This document shows positions 8,819 through 17,326 of a stretch of 64,000 nt of DNA, in pieces. The stretch's first letter is position 1. Each line of letters begins with the position of its first letter. Origin of the DNA: Pseudomonas nunensis. GTDB lineage: Bacteria; Pseudomonadota; Gammaproteobacteria; Pseudomonadales; Pseudomonadaceae. Location: positions 2,296,501-2,360,500 of the forward strand of contig NZ_CP101125.1 of assembly GCF_024296925.1 (NCBI RefSeq), in the 5' to 3' direction. A program made the position numbers and the translations under genes. Below the pieces are notes generated by a model. It had not been told where the DNA came from. It searched no databases and saw only the letters and a list, made by a program, of their open reading frames with translations.

Positions 8819-9592
8819 TCAACTCAACCAGTTACCGCCATCCACGTTGTACGTCTGGGCCACGATGTAGTCACTTTCGGCCGATGCGAGGAAGATCGCC
8901 ATCCCCACCAGGTCTTGTGCGGTCGCCATGCGTCCGAACGGCACTTCTTCGCCCACCAGTTTTTTCTTTTCCCCGAGCGGCCGGTTTTCGTACTTGGCGA
9001 ACAACGCATCAACGCCGTCCCAGTGCTCACCGTCCACCACACCCGGAGCGATGGCGTTCACATTGATGCCGTGCTTGATGAGGTTCAGACCCGCCGATTG
9101 TGTGAGGCTGATCACCGCAGCCTTGGTTGCGCAATACACCGCCACCAACGCTTCGCCCCGGCGCCCGGCCTGGCTGGCCATGTTGATGATCTTGCCGCCA
9201 TGGCCCTGGCTGATCATCTGCCGGGCGGCGGCCTGCAAGGTGAACAGCGTGCCGGCCACGTTGATCGAGAACAGTCGGTCGTAGCTCTCTCGGGAAATCT
9301 CCGTGATTGGCGCGAGGTCGAACAACGCTGCGTTGTTGATCAGGATATCGAGCTTGCCGGTTTTCGCGACAACGGCTGCGAGTGCGCCGTCGATGGACGA
9401 TTGGTTAGTCACGTCCATCTCCACCGCATAGGCATTCGGCCCCAACTCGGCCGCCGTGGCTTGTGCCTGTTGCAGGTTGATGTCGGCGATTGCGACAGTC
9501 GCGCCTTCGTTGATATAGGCGTGGGCGAATACCCGGCCGATACCTCGGGCGGCGCCGGTGATGAGGGTGCTTTTTCCTTCCAGGCGTTTCAT
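8819..9592 (-). CDS. Short-chain dehydrogenase, polyol (L-iditol/sorbitol) type
   Basis: 257-residue classical SDR. The NAD(P) fingerprint TGAARGIG (residues 12-19), D38 after the second strand (favouring NAD over NADP), NNAA at 86-89 and the catalytic set S140, Y153, K157 are all visible. It resembles bacterial sorbitol/L-iditol/galactitol 2-dehydrogenases, which oxidise polyols to ketoses. It follows mtlE on the same strand, separated only by a palindromic repeat, which supports a polyol role. GGAG precedes the ATG. The exact substrate is an inference. Confidence 0.78.
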   Translation of the reverse strand: MKRLEGKSTLITGAARGIGRVFAHAYINEGATVAIADINLQQAQATAAELGPNAYAVEMDVTNQSSIDGALAAVVAKTGKLDILINNAALFDLAPITEISRESYDRLFSINVAGTLFTLQAAARQMISQGHGGKIINMASQAGRRGEALVAVYCATKAAVISLTQSAGLNLIKHGINVNAIAPGVVDGEHWDGVDALFAKYENRPLGEKKKLVGEEVPFGRMATAQDLVGMAIFLASAESDYIVAQTYNVDGGNWLS

Positions 9593-9637
9593 GTTCTTCT
9601 CCGTTTGTTGGAGTGATAGGCAAGTACATCAATCCAG

Positions 9638-9727
9638 TGTGGGAGCGGGCTTGCTCGCGAAGGCGGTGTGTCAGTCAGCACATTTGTTTAATGACACACC
9701 GCCTTCGCGAGCAAGCCCGCTCCCACA
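9638..9727. repeat. Paired inverted REP element
   Basis: Two inverted copies of TGTGGGAGCGGGCTTGCTCG face each other and can fold into one long hairpin. This is the common P. fluorescens-group REP family. It separates the polyol dehydrogenase from mtlE, where the canonical mannitol operon has permease genes. Confidence 0.85.
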
Positions 9728-9743
9728 GGGGGTAGGACCGTGG

Positions 9744-11054
9744 TTATTTGGGATAGCCCGCGCGTTTCATTTCGCGTTCGGTGGACTGCTGCGCACTGGC
9801 CAGGGCCTGTTCGACCGACATCTGCCCGGTGAGGGCGGCGGACAACTGTTTGCCGACCGACGTGCCGATGGCCTGGAACTCGGGAATGGTCACGTACTGG
9901 ATGCCGACGTAGGGCACCTGCTGCATGGACGGGTGCGCCGGATCGGCGTTCTGCATCATCTGCAAGGTGACCTTGGCAAACGGCGCGGCCTGCAAGTAGG
10001 CGTCGCTGTAAGTGGACATCCGCGTACCTGGCGGCACGTTGGTGATGCCGTCTTTCTGCGCGACGAGCTGGATGTATTCCTTGGACGTGGCCCAAGTGAC
10101 AAAGGCCTTGGCCGCGTCTTTGTGCTGGGAGCTGGTCGGAATCGCCAGCGACCAGGCGTAGAGCCACGACGAGCCTTTGTCCGTGACCTGCGTCGGTGCC
10201 GCCACGAAGCCGACCTTGTCGGCGACATTGCTCTGGGTCTTGTCGGTGATGAAGGAACCGGCGACGCTGGCATCGACCCAGATCGCGCACTTGCCACTGT
10301 TGAACAGGGCCAGGGTTTCGTTGAAACCGTTGCTCGACACGCCGGGCGGGCCGTAGCGCTTCAGCGTATCGACGTAGAAGTTGGCGGCGGCGGTCCATTC
10401 CGGGCCAGTCAGTTGCGGCTGCCATTTCTCGTCGAACCAGCGCGCGCCAAACGCGTTGGCCATGGTCGACAGCAGCGCGATATTTTCACCCCAACCGGCC
10501 TTGCCCCGCAGGCACATACCGTATTGCTCTTTGTCCGGGTGGTGCAGCTTGCCGGCGAACTCGCCGAGCTGGGTCCAGGTCGGGTGCTCGGGCATGCTCA
10601 GCCCGGCGTCCTTGAACAGGTCGGTACGGTAATAAGTGACGGTGCTTTCGCCGTAGAACGGCAGGGCGTAGAGCGTGTCGTTGATGGAAAGGCCCTGGCG
10701 AACCGAGGGGAAGATGTCCGCGACGTCATAGTCGGCGGGCAAATCCTTCATCGGTTCCAGCCAGCGTTTGGCCGCCCACAACGGCGTTTCGTAGGTACCG
10801 ATGGTCAGCACGTCGAACTGGCCACCTTGCGTGGCGATGTCGGTGGTCAGGCGCTGGCGCAGGACATTCTCTTCCAGCACCACCCAATTGAGCTTGATGT
10901 CCGGGTGCGCGGCTTCGAATGTTTTCGAGAGCTTTTGCATGCGGATCATGTCGCTGTTGTTCACCGTGGCGATGGTTACGGTGTCGGCGGCGTGGCCGAG
11001 CAGGGCGAAGGAAATACCGGCGGACAGAAAAAGTGCGTTGGGCAATAGCTTCAT
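9744..11054 (-). CDS. mtlE: Sugar-alcohol ABC transporter substrate-binding protein, MtlE-like
   Basis: 436-residue extracellular solute-binding protein (family 1) with a cleavable signal peptide ending near HAADTVTIAT. It closely resembles MtlE, the periplasmic mannitol/sorbitol receptor of Pseudomonas. The ATG at 11054 is preceded by CGGAGAA. An AraC-type mtlR-like activator is divergent at 11299, as in the known mannitol operon. The permeases MtlF and MtlG and the ATPase MtlK, which normally follow, are missing: downstream there is a REP element and then only the SDR. The receptor therefore depends on transporter subunits encoded elsewhere, or the operon has decayed. Confidence 0.82.
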   Translation of the reverse strand: MKLLPNALFLSAGISFALLGHAADTVTIATVNNSDMIRMQKLSKTFEAAHPDIKLNWVVLEENVLRQRLTTDIATQGGQFDVLTIGTYETPLWAAKRWLEPMKDLPADYDVADIFPSVRQGLSINDTLYALPFYGESTVTYYRTDLFKDAGLSMPEHPTWTQLGEFAGKLHHPDKEQYGMCLRGKAGWGENIALLSTMANAFGARWFDEKWQPQLTGPEWTAAANFYVDTLKRYGPPGVSSNGFNETLALFNSGKCAIWVDASVAGSFITDKTQSNVADKVGFVAAPTQVTDKGSSWLYAWSLAIPTSSQHKDAAKAFVTWATSKEYIQLVAQKDGITNVPPGTRMSTYSDAYLQAAPFAKVTLQMMQNADPAHPSMQQVPYVGIQYVTIPEFQAIGTSVGKQLSAALTGQMSVEQALASAQQSTEREMKRAGYPK

Positions 11055-11167
11055 CGTGTTCTCCGCTCTGCGGCCTGGGCAGCAGAAACTTTTATTGTTG
11101 TAATCCGGGATGGCGAATCGATTACAACAGCTGCCCAAGGGCCTCACAAATGAATGGCATACGCTGC

Positions 11168-11214
11168 ACTGATACTTTTTTAACCGGCCCTGCGCCCGGC
11201 AAAAAAGTATCAGT
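11168..11214. promoter_or_regulatory. Long perfect inverted repeat in the mtlE/mtlR intergenic region
   Basis: ACTGATACTTTTTT (11168-11181) is repeated as AAAAAAGTATCAGT (11201-11214), a 14-bp perfect inverted repeat. Inside it, CCGG (11184-11187) and CCGG (11196-11199) can extend the pairing. It lies 114 bp before the mtlE ATG and 85 bp before the mtlR ATG. It could be an operator for the AraC-type regulator or a strong hairpin. The T run inside the arm is unusual for a terminator. Confidence 0.6.
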
Positions 11215-11298
11215 CGTCGTCCGGCATTGCGCTAGGCAACCCCTACGCCTTAGTGTGAATCTTGCTTGGTCTACAAAAATAATAAGGACTCGACAGTG

Positions 11299-12189
11299 AT
11301 GAGCCATTACGCCACCGCGGAAAAACAGCCCGCGCTCGAAGTCATCCTCAACGAGCCCCAACACAGTTTTCGTTGGTATCAGCATGACTATCCCTTCGAT
11401 CTGGCGCGCTGGAATCATCATCCCGAATTCGAAATCCACCTGATCCGCGAGGGCAGCGGTCGGCTATTGGCGGGGGATTACATCGGCCTGTTCGAGGCTG
11501 GCCACGTGGCGCTGATCGGCCCCGGCCTGCCGCACGACTGGATCAGCGACTTGGGCAAAGGCGAGGTGATCGCCGGCCGTGACGTGGTGTTGCAGTTCGA
11601 CGGCCAAGCATTGATGCAACTGCGCAACCTGGTGCCTGAGCTCAACGAACTGCAAAGCCTGTTTCGGCAAGCGGCCCAAGGCATCGAGTTCAGCGGTGCG
11701 ACGCGCAAGAAAGCCGCCGAGTTGCTGGAACAGATCGGCCAGAGTCAGGGTTTTGCGCGGTTGTGCCTGTTCCTGTCGCTGCTGCAACTGCTGGCCTCGG
11801 CGCCGGAAAGCCAAAGAAAAACCCTCGCCAGCCTGCAATACGCACCGATGCTCGACGCCTTGACGGCCCAGCGCATGAGCATCGTCTTCGACTACATCCT
11901 CAACGACCTCGCCGAGGAACTGCGCCTGTCCGTGATCGCCCAGCGCCTGGAGATGAGCGAGCCGGCGTTCTCCAAGTTCTTCAAGCGCGCCACCGGCCAC
12001 ACATTCGTCGACCTGACGCGCAAACTGCGGGTGCAGCGGGCCTGCCGTTTATTGGCGCAAAGCAGCCTGAGCGTGGCGAATATCTGCTTCGAAGTCGGCT
12101 ATGCCAACCTGTCGAATTTCAATCGACACTTCCGCCATGAAATGCACGAGACCCCGAGCGAGTATCGGCAGCGCTTGCAGGCTGGCTGA
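11299..12189 (+). CDS. mtlR: AraC-family regulator, MtlR-like
   Basis: 296-residue AraC/XylS activator. An N-terminal cupin-like sensor (HHPEFEIHLIREGSG; residues 20-150) precedes two C-terminal HTH motifs (about 195-293; LSVIAQRLEMSEPAFSKFFK and VANICFEVGYANLSNFNRHF). It matches MtlR, the mannitol/sorbitol-responsive activator of the Pseudomonas mtl operon, in size and in divergent placement from mtlE. AAGGA before the ATG at 11299 fixes this start in preference to an in-frame GTG at 11266. Its probable operators lie in the 244-bp intergenic region. Confidence 0.82.
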   Translation: MSHYATAEKQPALEVILNEPQHSFRWYQHDYPFDLARWNHHPEFEIHLIREGSGRLLAGDYIGLFEAGHVALIGPGLPHDWISDLGKGEVIAGRDVVLQFDGQALMQLRNLVPELNELQSLFRQAAQGIEFSGATRKKAAELLEQIGQSQGFARLCLFLSLLQLLASAPESQRKTLASLQYAPMLDALTAQRMSIVFDYILNDLAEELRLSVIAQRLEMSEPAFSKFFKRATGHTFVDLTRKLRVQRACRLLAQSSLSVANICFEVGYANLSNFNRHFRHEMHETPSEYRQRLQAG

Positions 12190-12193
12190 ACAA

Positions 12194-12997
12194 TCACATC
12201 GCGCTGTTCCACAGATCCGTCACCAACATACAGCCCGGCGCATGGGTGATGCACAGCGGTGGACGCGAGGCTTGCACCACCGATTGCGGCGTCACACCGC
12301 AGGCCCAGAACACCGGGATTTCATCGGCTGCGATCGGCACCGCGTCGCCGTAATCCGGCGCGTCCAGCGAGCGGATGCCTATCAGCGACGGATCGCCAAT
12401 ATGCACCGGAGCGCCGTGAACGTTGGGCATGCGCGCGGTGATCTGGATCGCCTGGATCGCGGCGGCGGCTTTCATCGGCCGCATGCTGACCACCAGTTTG
12501 CCGCCCAGGCGCGCGGTGGGTCGGGTGTCGATATTGGTCTGGTACATGGCGACATTGCGCCCCAGATCGATGTGCTTGAGGGCGATGCCGGCGTCCAGCA
12601 GCGGTTGTTCGAAGGAGAACGAGCAGCCGATGGCGAAGGCCACGAGGTCGTCCTGCCACAAGGACTCGATGTCCAGCGGTTCCTCGCACAACTCGCCATG
12701 GCGATAGACCCGGTAGCGCGGCACGTCGTGGCGAATGTCGATCGCGGTGCCGAGATTGCGGAAGAACGGATCCCCCGGTTCGGTCACGTCCAGCAGCGGG
12801 CAAGCCTGGCGATTCAGGGTGCAGTAGCGCAGGAATTCATTCGCCCAGTCGCTGGGCAGAATCACGATATTGGCTTGCACCCGGCCTTGGCCGAGGCCGC
12901 TGGTGTGGCCCTGATACTGTCCGGCGGCGATGCTTTGGCGCAGGGCCAGCGGGGCGCGCTGTTGTAATTGTTCGAAGGACAGGGCGGGTTGATTCAT
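12194..12997 (-). CDS. DUF1445 putative hydro-lyase / D-glutamate cyclase-like
   Basis: 267-residue cytosolic protein of the DUF1445 family ([22 protein letters not shown] and SMRPMK regions are conserved). Members are annotated as hydro-lyases, and the mammalian relative is D-glutamate cyclase, which opens or closes a cyclised amino acid. The substrate here is unknown. GTGGAG before the ATG at 12997 supports the start. It lies 91 bp downstream of a LysR regulator on the same strand, suggesting LysR control, and converges with mtlR with only 4 bp between stops. Confidence 0.8.
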   Translation of the reverse strand: MNQPALSFEQLQQRAPLALRQSIAAGQYQGHTSGLGQGRVQANIVILPSDWANEFLRYCTLNRQACPLLDVTEPGDPFFRNLGTAIDIRHDVPRYRVYRHGELCEEPLDIESLWQDDLVAFAIGCSFSFEQPLLDAGIALKHIDLGRNVAMYQTNIDTRPTARLGGKLVVSMRPMKAAAAIQAIQITARMPNVHGAPVHIGDPSLIGIRSLDAPDYGDAVPIAADEIPVFWACGVTPQSVVQASRPPLCITHAPGCMLVTDLWNSAM

Positions 12998-13088
12998 CAC
13001 GGTAGCTCCACAGGTTCGTGGGTACTTTTTAGAAAACCGTGGCGATGCCGTCCAACAAGGAATGTTGTTGCCCCCAGACAACTAAAAG

Positions 13089-14036
13089 TTATTCGAGGGG
13101 TTGCCGACTGTTCAGACCCGGTGCCGCGACCATGCGTTGCGGGCCGACATCGATGGCGTATTGGCCGACGACCTGGCGGCTCATGTCGACAATGCTTTCT
13201 ATCAGCTCCAGACCGACCCCGGCGCGCCACGAAGCCACGACATCCAGTTGCGGCAGGCCGGTGCCGGGCTCCAGCTGAATCAATTCGCCGCTGGCCAGGG
13301 GCTTGGCCACCAACGCCGCCGGCAACGCACCAATTCCGAAGCCGTCGCGAATCAGCCGGGTCATGGCTGACACCGAATTTACGCAACTGACCCGTGGCGC
13401 GCTGATGCCATGGGCGTGCAGGAGGTTGAGCACGTCCTGATGCGGCCGCGAGTGTTTGACGAACGTGATGATGCGCTCGCTGGCCATGTCGATCAGCGAC
13501 GCGTAGGGCCGGGCATAAATCGAGTTGCTGGCAGCGATCCAGTGCATGGGGTAATGCGCCAATTCGAGGTTTCGCACGCTTTCGTGGCGGATCAGGTCGG
13601 TCTGGAACACGATGTCCAGATAACCCTTTTGCAGTTGTTCGCAGAGATTGCGCGCGGCGTCGGCGGTGATTTCGATTTCCACGGCGGGAAACGTCTGCAT
13701 CAGGGTCGACATCAACGGGCTGAGCCAGGTGTGGATCACTGTGTCCATCACGCCGATGCGCACCAGGCCCTGTTGCGGGCTGGTGTTGTCCAGCGAATGC
13801 TTCAACGCGCGCTGAACCTCAAGCATCTGCTCGGCATAGTCGAGCACCTTCAAGCCTTCGGGCGTCAGCGACACCCCGCGCGAGTCCCGCACGAACAGGC
13901 GCAAGCCCAACTCGTCTTCCAGCGCAGCGATGCGGCTGGAGATCGCAGCCTGGGTGCTGAACATTTTCTCGGCGGTCAGGCTGAAACTTTGCAGGCGAGC
14001 GACCCAGACGAAGGTTTCGAGGAATTTGAGGTTCAT
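13089..14036 (-). CDS. LysR-family transcriptional regulator
   Basis: 315 residues. The N-terminal winged HTH (residues 1-60; FSLTAEKMFSTQAAISSRIAAL) is followed by a LysR substrate-binding domain (about 90-300). The start MNLKFLETF at 14036 is the usual LysR N terminus; an upstream in-frame start at 14117 adds 27 unrelated residues. It is divergent from the OprD porin at 14298 and precedes the DUF1445 hydro-lyase on the same strand. I infer that it controls one or both of these neighbours. The inducer is unknown. Confidence 0.88.
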   Translation of the reverse strand: MNLKFLETFVWVARLQSFSLTAEKMFSTQAAISSRIAALEDELGLRLFVRDSRGVSLTPEGLKVLDYAEQMLEVQRALKHSLDNTSPQQGLVRIGVMDTVIHTWLSPLMSTLMQTFPAVEIEITADAARNLCEQLQKGYLDIVFQTDLIRHESVRNLELAHYPMHWIAASNSIYARPYASLIDMASERIITFVKHSRPHQDVLNLLHAHGISAPRVSCVNSVSAMTRLIRDGFGIGALPAALVAKPLASGELIQLEPGTGLPQLDVVASWRAGVGLELIESIVDMSRQVVGQYAIDVGPQRMVAAPGLNSRQPLE

Positions 14037-14297
14037 GGCGGTTCTCTTGGTGTTTGTGGTTCTTATGCAGAGACTGGTTGCAATTGTTACTCCAGAGTCG
14101 GCCTTCGGGCGCATCAAATTTTCTTATGCCTGACCTCGCTTTTTTCCCGTTTGACGCCGCTGCGTCCTGACGCAAAGAATCCGCTCCCGACGCCGCTCAT
14201 TGCGTCAGCTCCCCCATGACCACTTTATAAAAACAATATCGGACGCGACCGCCACGCCCCCGAGAGGGTCCGCTCGTGTCTGCAAAAGGAGCACGGC

Positions 14298-15539
14298 ATG
14301 CGCCATTTCAATTCCACCCAGCGGCTGTACACCCCAGTCGGCACCTTGCTCGGCTTGAGCTTGATCGGACTGCCCAGCGCCCAGGCGGATTTTATCGCTG
14401 ACAGCAAAGGCAGCCTCGAAGCCCGCAACTTCTACTTCAACCGCGATTTTCGCCAGGACGGTTCCCGGGACAAAGCCGAGGAGTGGGCCCAGGGTTTTCT
14501 GTTGCGGATGGAGTCCGGCTACACCGCCGGCACCTTTGGTTTTGGCCTGGACGCCTTGGGCATGGCCGGTTTCAAACTGGATTCCGGTGGCGGCACGGCA
14601 GGCACCAATCTGTTGCCGCCGGATCTGTCCGGTGGGTCCCAGGATCAATATGGCGAACTGGGCCTGACCGCCAAAGTGCGTTTATCCAACAGCACGCTGA
14701 AACTGGGAACGTTGCAGATCAAGGACCCGGTGGTCAGTTCCAACGACACGCGTCTGTTGCCGGGCACGTTCAAGGGAGGATTGCTCAGCGTGCAGGAAAT
14801 CGACCGTTTGAAACTCACAGCCGGGCAAATTACCCAGATCAACTTTGTCGATTCCACCGACTATCAGGACATGACCGCCAACCGCATCGGCGGCAACAGC
14901 GACAAATTCCAGTTCGCCGGTGCGGACTACCAGTTCCTGCCCAACCTCACTGCGCAATACCGCTACGGCAAACTGGAAAACATCTACCAGCAGAACTACC
15001 TCGGATTTGTACACGTGCTGGATCTGGGCGCCGGCCAGTCGTTGAAAAGCGACGTGCGTTATGCCCGCAGTGCTGAAGACGGCAACTTTCGCAAGATTGA
15101 TAACCAGGCCTTTGGAGCGCTATTCACCTACAGCCTCGGCGGCCATGCGTTGGGCTTCGGCTACCAGCGCATGAGCGGCGACGATCCGTTTCCGTACATC
15201 GGTCGCAGCGATCCGTACCTGGTCAACTTCGTGCAGATCGGCGACTTCGCCAATATCGACGAACACTCCTGGCAAGCCCGCTACGACTACAACTTTGCCG
15301 CACTCGGCGTGCCGGGATTGACCTTCATGACACGCTACATCTCCGGCGACAACGTGCAACGCAGTGCACCGGGAGAGGGCAAGGAATGGGAGCGCAACAC
15401 CGACATCGCCTATGTGGTGCAGGACGGCACGTTGAAAGGGCTGGGGTTTAAATGGCGTAACGCTTCCGTGCGCTCTAATTTTGGCAATGATCTGGATGAG
15501 AATCGGCTGATCGTCAGTTATACCGTTGGGCTTTGGTAA
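14298..15539 (+). CDS. OprD-family outer-membrane porin
   Basis: 413-residue porin of the Pseudomonas OprD/Occ family, which takes up small carboxylates or amino acids. A signal peptide ends at AQADFIADSKG. The family motifs GFGLDALGM, KLDSGGG, EEWAQGF and DTRLLPGTFKG are present, and the protein ends in an aromatic residue (SYTVGLW) as expected for barrel assembly. AAAAGGAG precedes the ATG. Being divergent from the LysR gene, it may admit the substrate of the DUF1445 enzyme. Its specificity cannot be read from the sequence. Confidence 0.92.
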   Translation: MRHFNSTQRLYTPVGTLLGLSLIGLPSAQADFIADSKGSLEARNFYFNRDFRQDGSRDKAEEWAQGFLLRMESGYTAGTFGFGLDALGMAGFKLDSGGGTAGTNLLPPDLSGGSQDQYGELGLTAKVRLSNSTLKLGTLQIKDPVVSSNDTRLLPGTFKGGLLSVQEIDRLKLTAGQITQINFVDSTDYQDMTANRIGGNSDKFQFAGADYQFLPNLTAQYRYGKLENIYQQNYLGFVHVLDLGAGQSLKSDVRYARSAEDGNFRKIDNQAFGALFTYSLGGHALGFGYQRMSGDDPFPYIGRSDPYLVNFVQIGDFANIDEHSWQARYDYNFAALGVPGLTFMTRYISGDNVQRSAPGEGKEWERNTDIAYVVQDGTLKGLGFKWRNASVRSNFGNDLDENRLIVSYTVGLW

Positions 15540-15598
15540 CTCCGTTACTCAAGAAAATCTTGAGGCAACGAAGATACCTGTGGCCCAGCCCTCTCTCT

Positions 15599-15729
15599 GT
15601 AGCAGCTGGCGCAGCCTGCGTTCGGCTGCGCAGCAGTCGTAAAACCCGACGCTGCGGTCTGTCAGGCAAACCGCGTGTGCAGGATTCACGACTGCTGCGC
15701 AGCCGAACGCAGGCTGCGCCAGCTGCTAC
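15599..15729. repeat. Long inverted repeat, GTAGCAGCTGGCGCAGCCTG type
   Basis: GTAGCAGCTGGCGCAGCCTG at the left end is repeated inverted as CAGGCTGCGCCAGCTGCTAC at the right, with further pairing inside (TTCGGCTGCGCAGCAGTCGT). It is a paired-REP element of a family different from the GGGAGCGGGCTTG type. It overlaps the last codons of the PheC-like gene (15726) and probably forms the shared 3' end of two convergent genes. Confidence 0.85.
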
Positions 15730-16523
15730 GGGATCGCCAACCACTCACCCACAACTTTCTGATAATTGCCGGTGACCTTGCTCAGGTGCAGCCACTGATC
15801 GACATACTGCTTCCAGGTCACGTCATCACGCGGCAGCAAATACGCCTTCTCGCCATACTGGAAATACTGACTCGGGTTCACTGCGCACAACCCCGGCTTG
15901 AGTTTCTGCTGGTACAGCGCCTCGGACGCATCGGTGATCATCACGTCAGCTTTCTTGTCGAGCAGCGCCTGGAACAGCGTGACATTGTCGTGCAGCATCA
16001 ACTGCGCCTTGGGCAGGAACGCATGCACAAAGGCTTCATTGGTGCCGCCGGCCGGTTCAATCAGCCGCACCGATGGCTGGTTGATTTGCTCGATGGTCTG
16101 GTAGCGCGACTGATCTTCGCAGCGCACCAGCGGCACCTTGCCATCGACGTCGAGGGTGCTGCTGAAGAAGGCTTTTTTCTGCCGCTCCAGCGTCACCGAA
16201 ATTCCGCCCATGCCGATGTCGCATTTGCCGGCGAGCAGGTCGGGCATCAGGGTTTTCCAGGTGGTCTGCTCCCATTTCACCTTGACGCCCAGGCTGTCGG
16301 CGAGTGAGCGGGCCATCGCGATGTCGATGCCTTCGTACTCGCCGTTTTCATTTTTGTAGGTGTAGGGCTTGTAGTCACCGGTGGTACAGACCGTCAGCAC
16401 ACCTTGCTGGATGACGCTGTCCAGGTGTGAAGGCGTTTCCTGTGCGTGCGCGCCCAAGGGCAGGGCGAGTAATCCGCAGAGGAGCAGGGCGTGTTTTTTA
16501 TCGTTCATATGCTCGACGCTCAC
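15726..16523 (-). CDS. PheC-like periplasmic protein (cyclohexadienyl dehydratase / family 3 solute-binding)
   Basis: 265-residue periplasmic protein with a signal peptide (LLLCGLLALPLGAHAQ). The fold is family 3 solute-binding, but it resembles P. aeruginosa PheC in particular: TTGDYKPYTYKNENGEYEG, GISVTLERQKKAFFS, PAGGTNEAF and LCAVNP-type segments all have PheC counterparts, including the glutamate after GGTN that matters for dehydratase activity. PheC converts prephenate or arogenate to phenylpyruvate or phenylalanine. A plain amino-acid receptor is the alternative. GTG at 16523 has AGGA upstream; ATG at 16508 is possible. It ends in a REP element and follows the cupin gene. Confidence 0.72.
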   Translation of the reverse strand: MSVEHMNDKKHALLLCGLLALPLGAHAQETPSHLDSVIQQGVLTVCTTGDYKPYTYKNENGEYEGIDIAMARSLADSLGVKVKWEQTTWKTLMPDLLAGKCDIGMGGISVTLERQKKAFFSSTLDVDGKVPLVRCEDQSRYQTIEQINQPSVRLIEPAGGTNEAFVHAFLPKAQLMLHDNVTLFQALLDKKADVMITDASEALYQQKLKPGLCAVNPSQYFQYGEKAYLLPRDDVTWKQYVDQWLHLSKVTGNYQKVVGEWLAIP

Positions 16524-16577
16524 TTCAAATCCTATGAAAGGTGCGCCGAGTATTGCCGAAAAATCGCTGCGATTCGA

Positions 16578-17285
16578 CTACTTGACCGCATACACCTTGC
16601 GCACATACCGCGTGCTTTTCCACGCGCACGGCGCACCTTGTGGCACGAATACGCTGTCGCCGGTGTTGACCGTCACGCTTGATCCATCGGGTGCGAGCAA
16701 GGTCACGCTGCCTTCGATCAAGTGCATCAGCTCATTGAGTTTGTGCGCTCGGCCATGGCGCTCGTAAGGCGTCGAGTCCCAGACGCCGACGCGCAGATCG
16801 GTTACCGCGTCTTCGAAGGCGTTGCGCGAACGGCACTGTGGCGTCGGGCCGATCAGTATTTGCGGTTCCGGTGCTGCGGAGGGCGAGAGCATCGCCAGCG
16901 GGTCAAGCAAGGTCAGGCCGGGTGTCGGCGCTTCGGTGGCCATGGCACAGAATGCCCACTGCGTGCCGGGATGCGCGTCGATCCGCAGCGCCGTGCCGCG
17001 ACCGATCACGGCGCTGCTGCCGACACCCAGTTCCAGCGTCTGCTCCGGGGTTTTCAGAGCTACGTGACCAGCGTGCACCACCAGTACTTCAGTGTGCGGG
17101 AAGTCCTCGATATCAAACACATCGCCGGTTTCGACGATGCCGGCCGACACGCCATCAACGCCGGACCAGGCCACCTGGCGAGTGTCCATAAATGGGTCGG
17201 CCGCATTTAATGCCAGCGTTTTGAAAGGCGTGACAACGCGGCTGCCGTCGGCGCGCGCCAACAGCAGAACAGTAGGTAGGGACAT
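16578..17285 (-). CDS. Two-domain cupin protein
   Basis: 235-residue bicupin. The second domain (about 150-235) is clear: RAHKLNELMHLIEGSVTLL with a histidine/glutamate metal site, and GDSVFVPQGAPCAW. The first half is weaker, with EVLVVHAGHVAL. Relatives in the DUF861/EutQ-like group are small metal-binding enzymes or sensors of amine and purine breakdown. No specific function is known here. It lies 41 bp after the GNAT gene and 54 bp before the PheC-like gene on the same strand, so the three are probably one transcript. Confidence 0.75.
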   Translation of the reverse strand: MSLPTVLLLARADGSRVVTPFKTLALNAADPFMDTRQVAWSGVDGVSAGIVETGDVFDIEDFPHTEVLVVHAGHVALKTPEQTLELGVGSSAVIGRGTALRIDAHPGTQWAFCAMATEAPTPGLTLLDPLAMLSPSAAPEPQILIGPTPQCRSRNAFEDAVTDLRVGVWDSTPYERHGRAHKLNELMHLIEGSVTLLAPDGSSVTVNTGDSVFVPQGAPCAWKSTRYVRKVYAVK

Positions 17286-17326
17286 GCGGGTGATGCTCCA
17301 GACAAATAAAGGTGTGGGTTCGGCCA

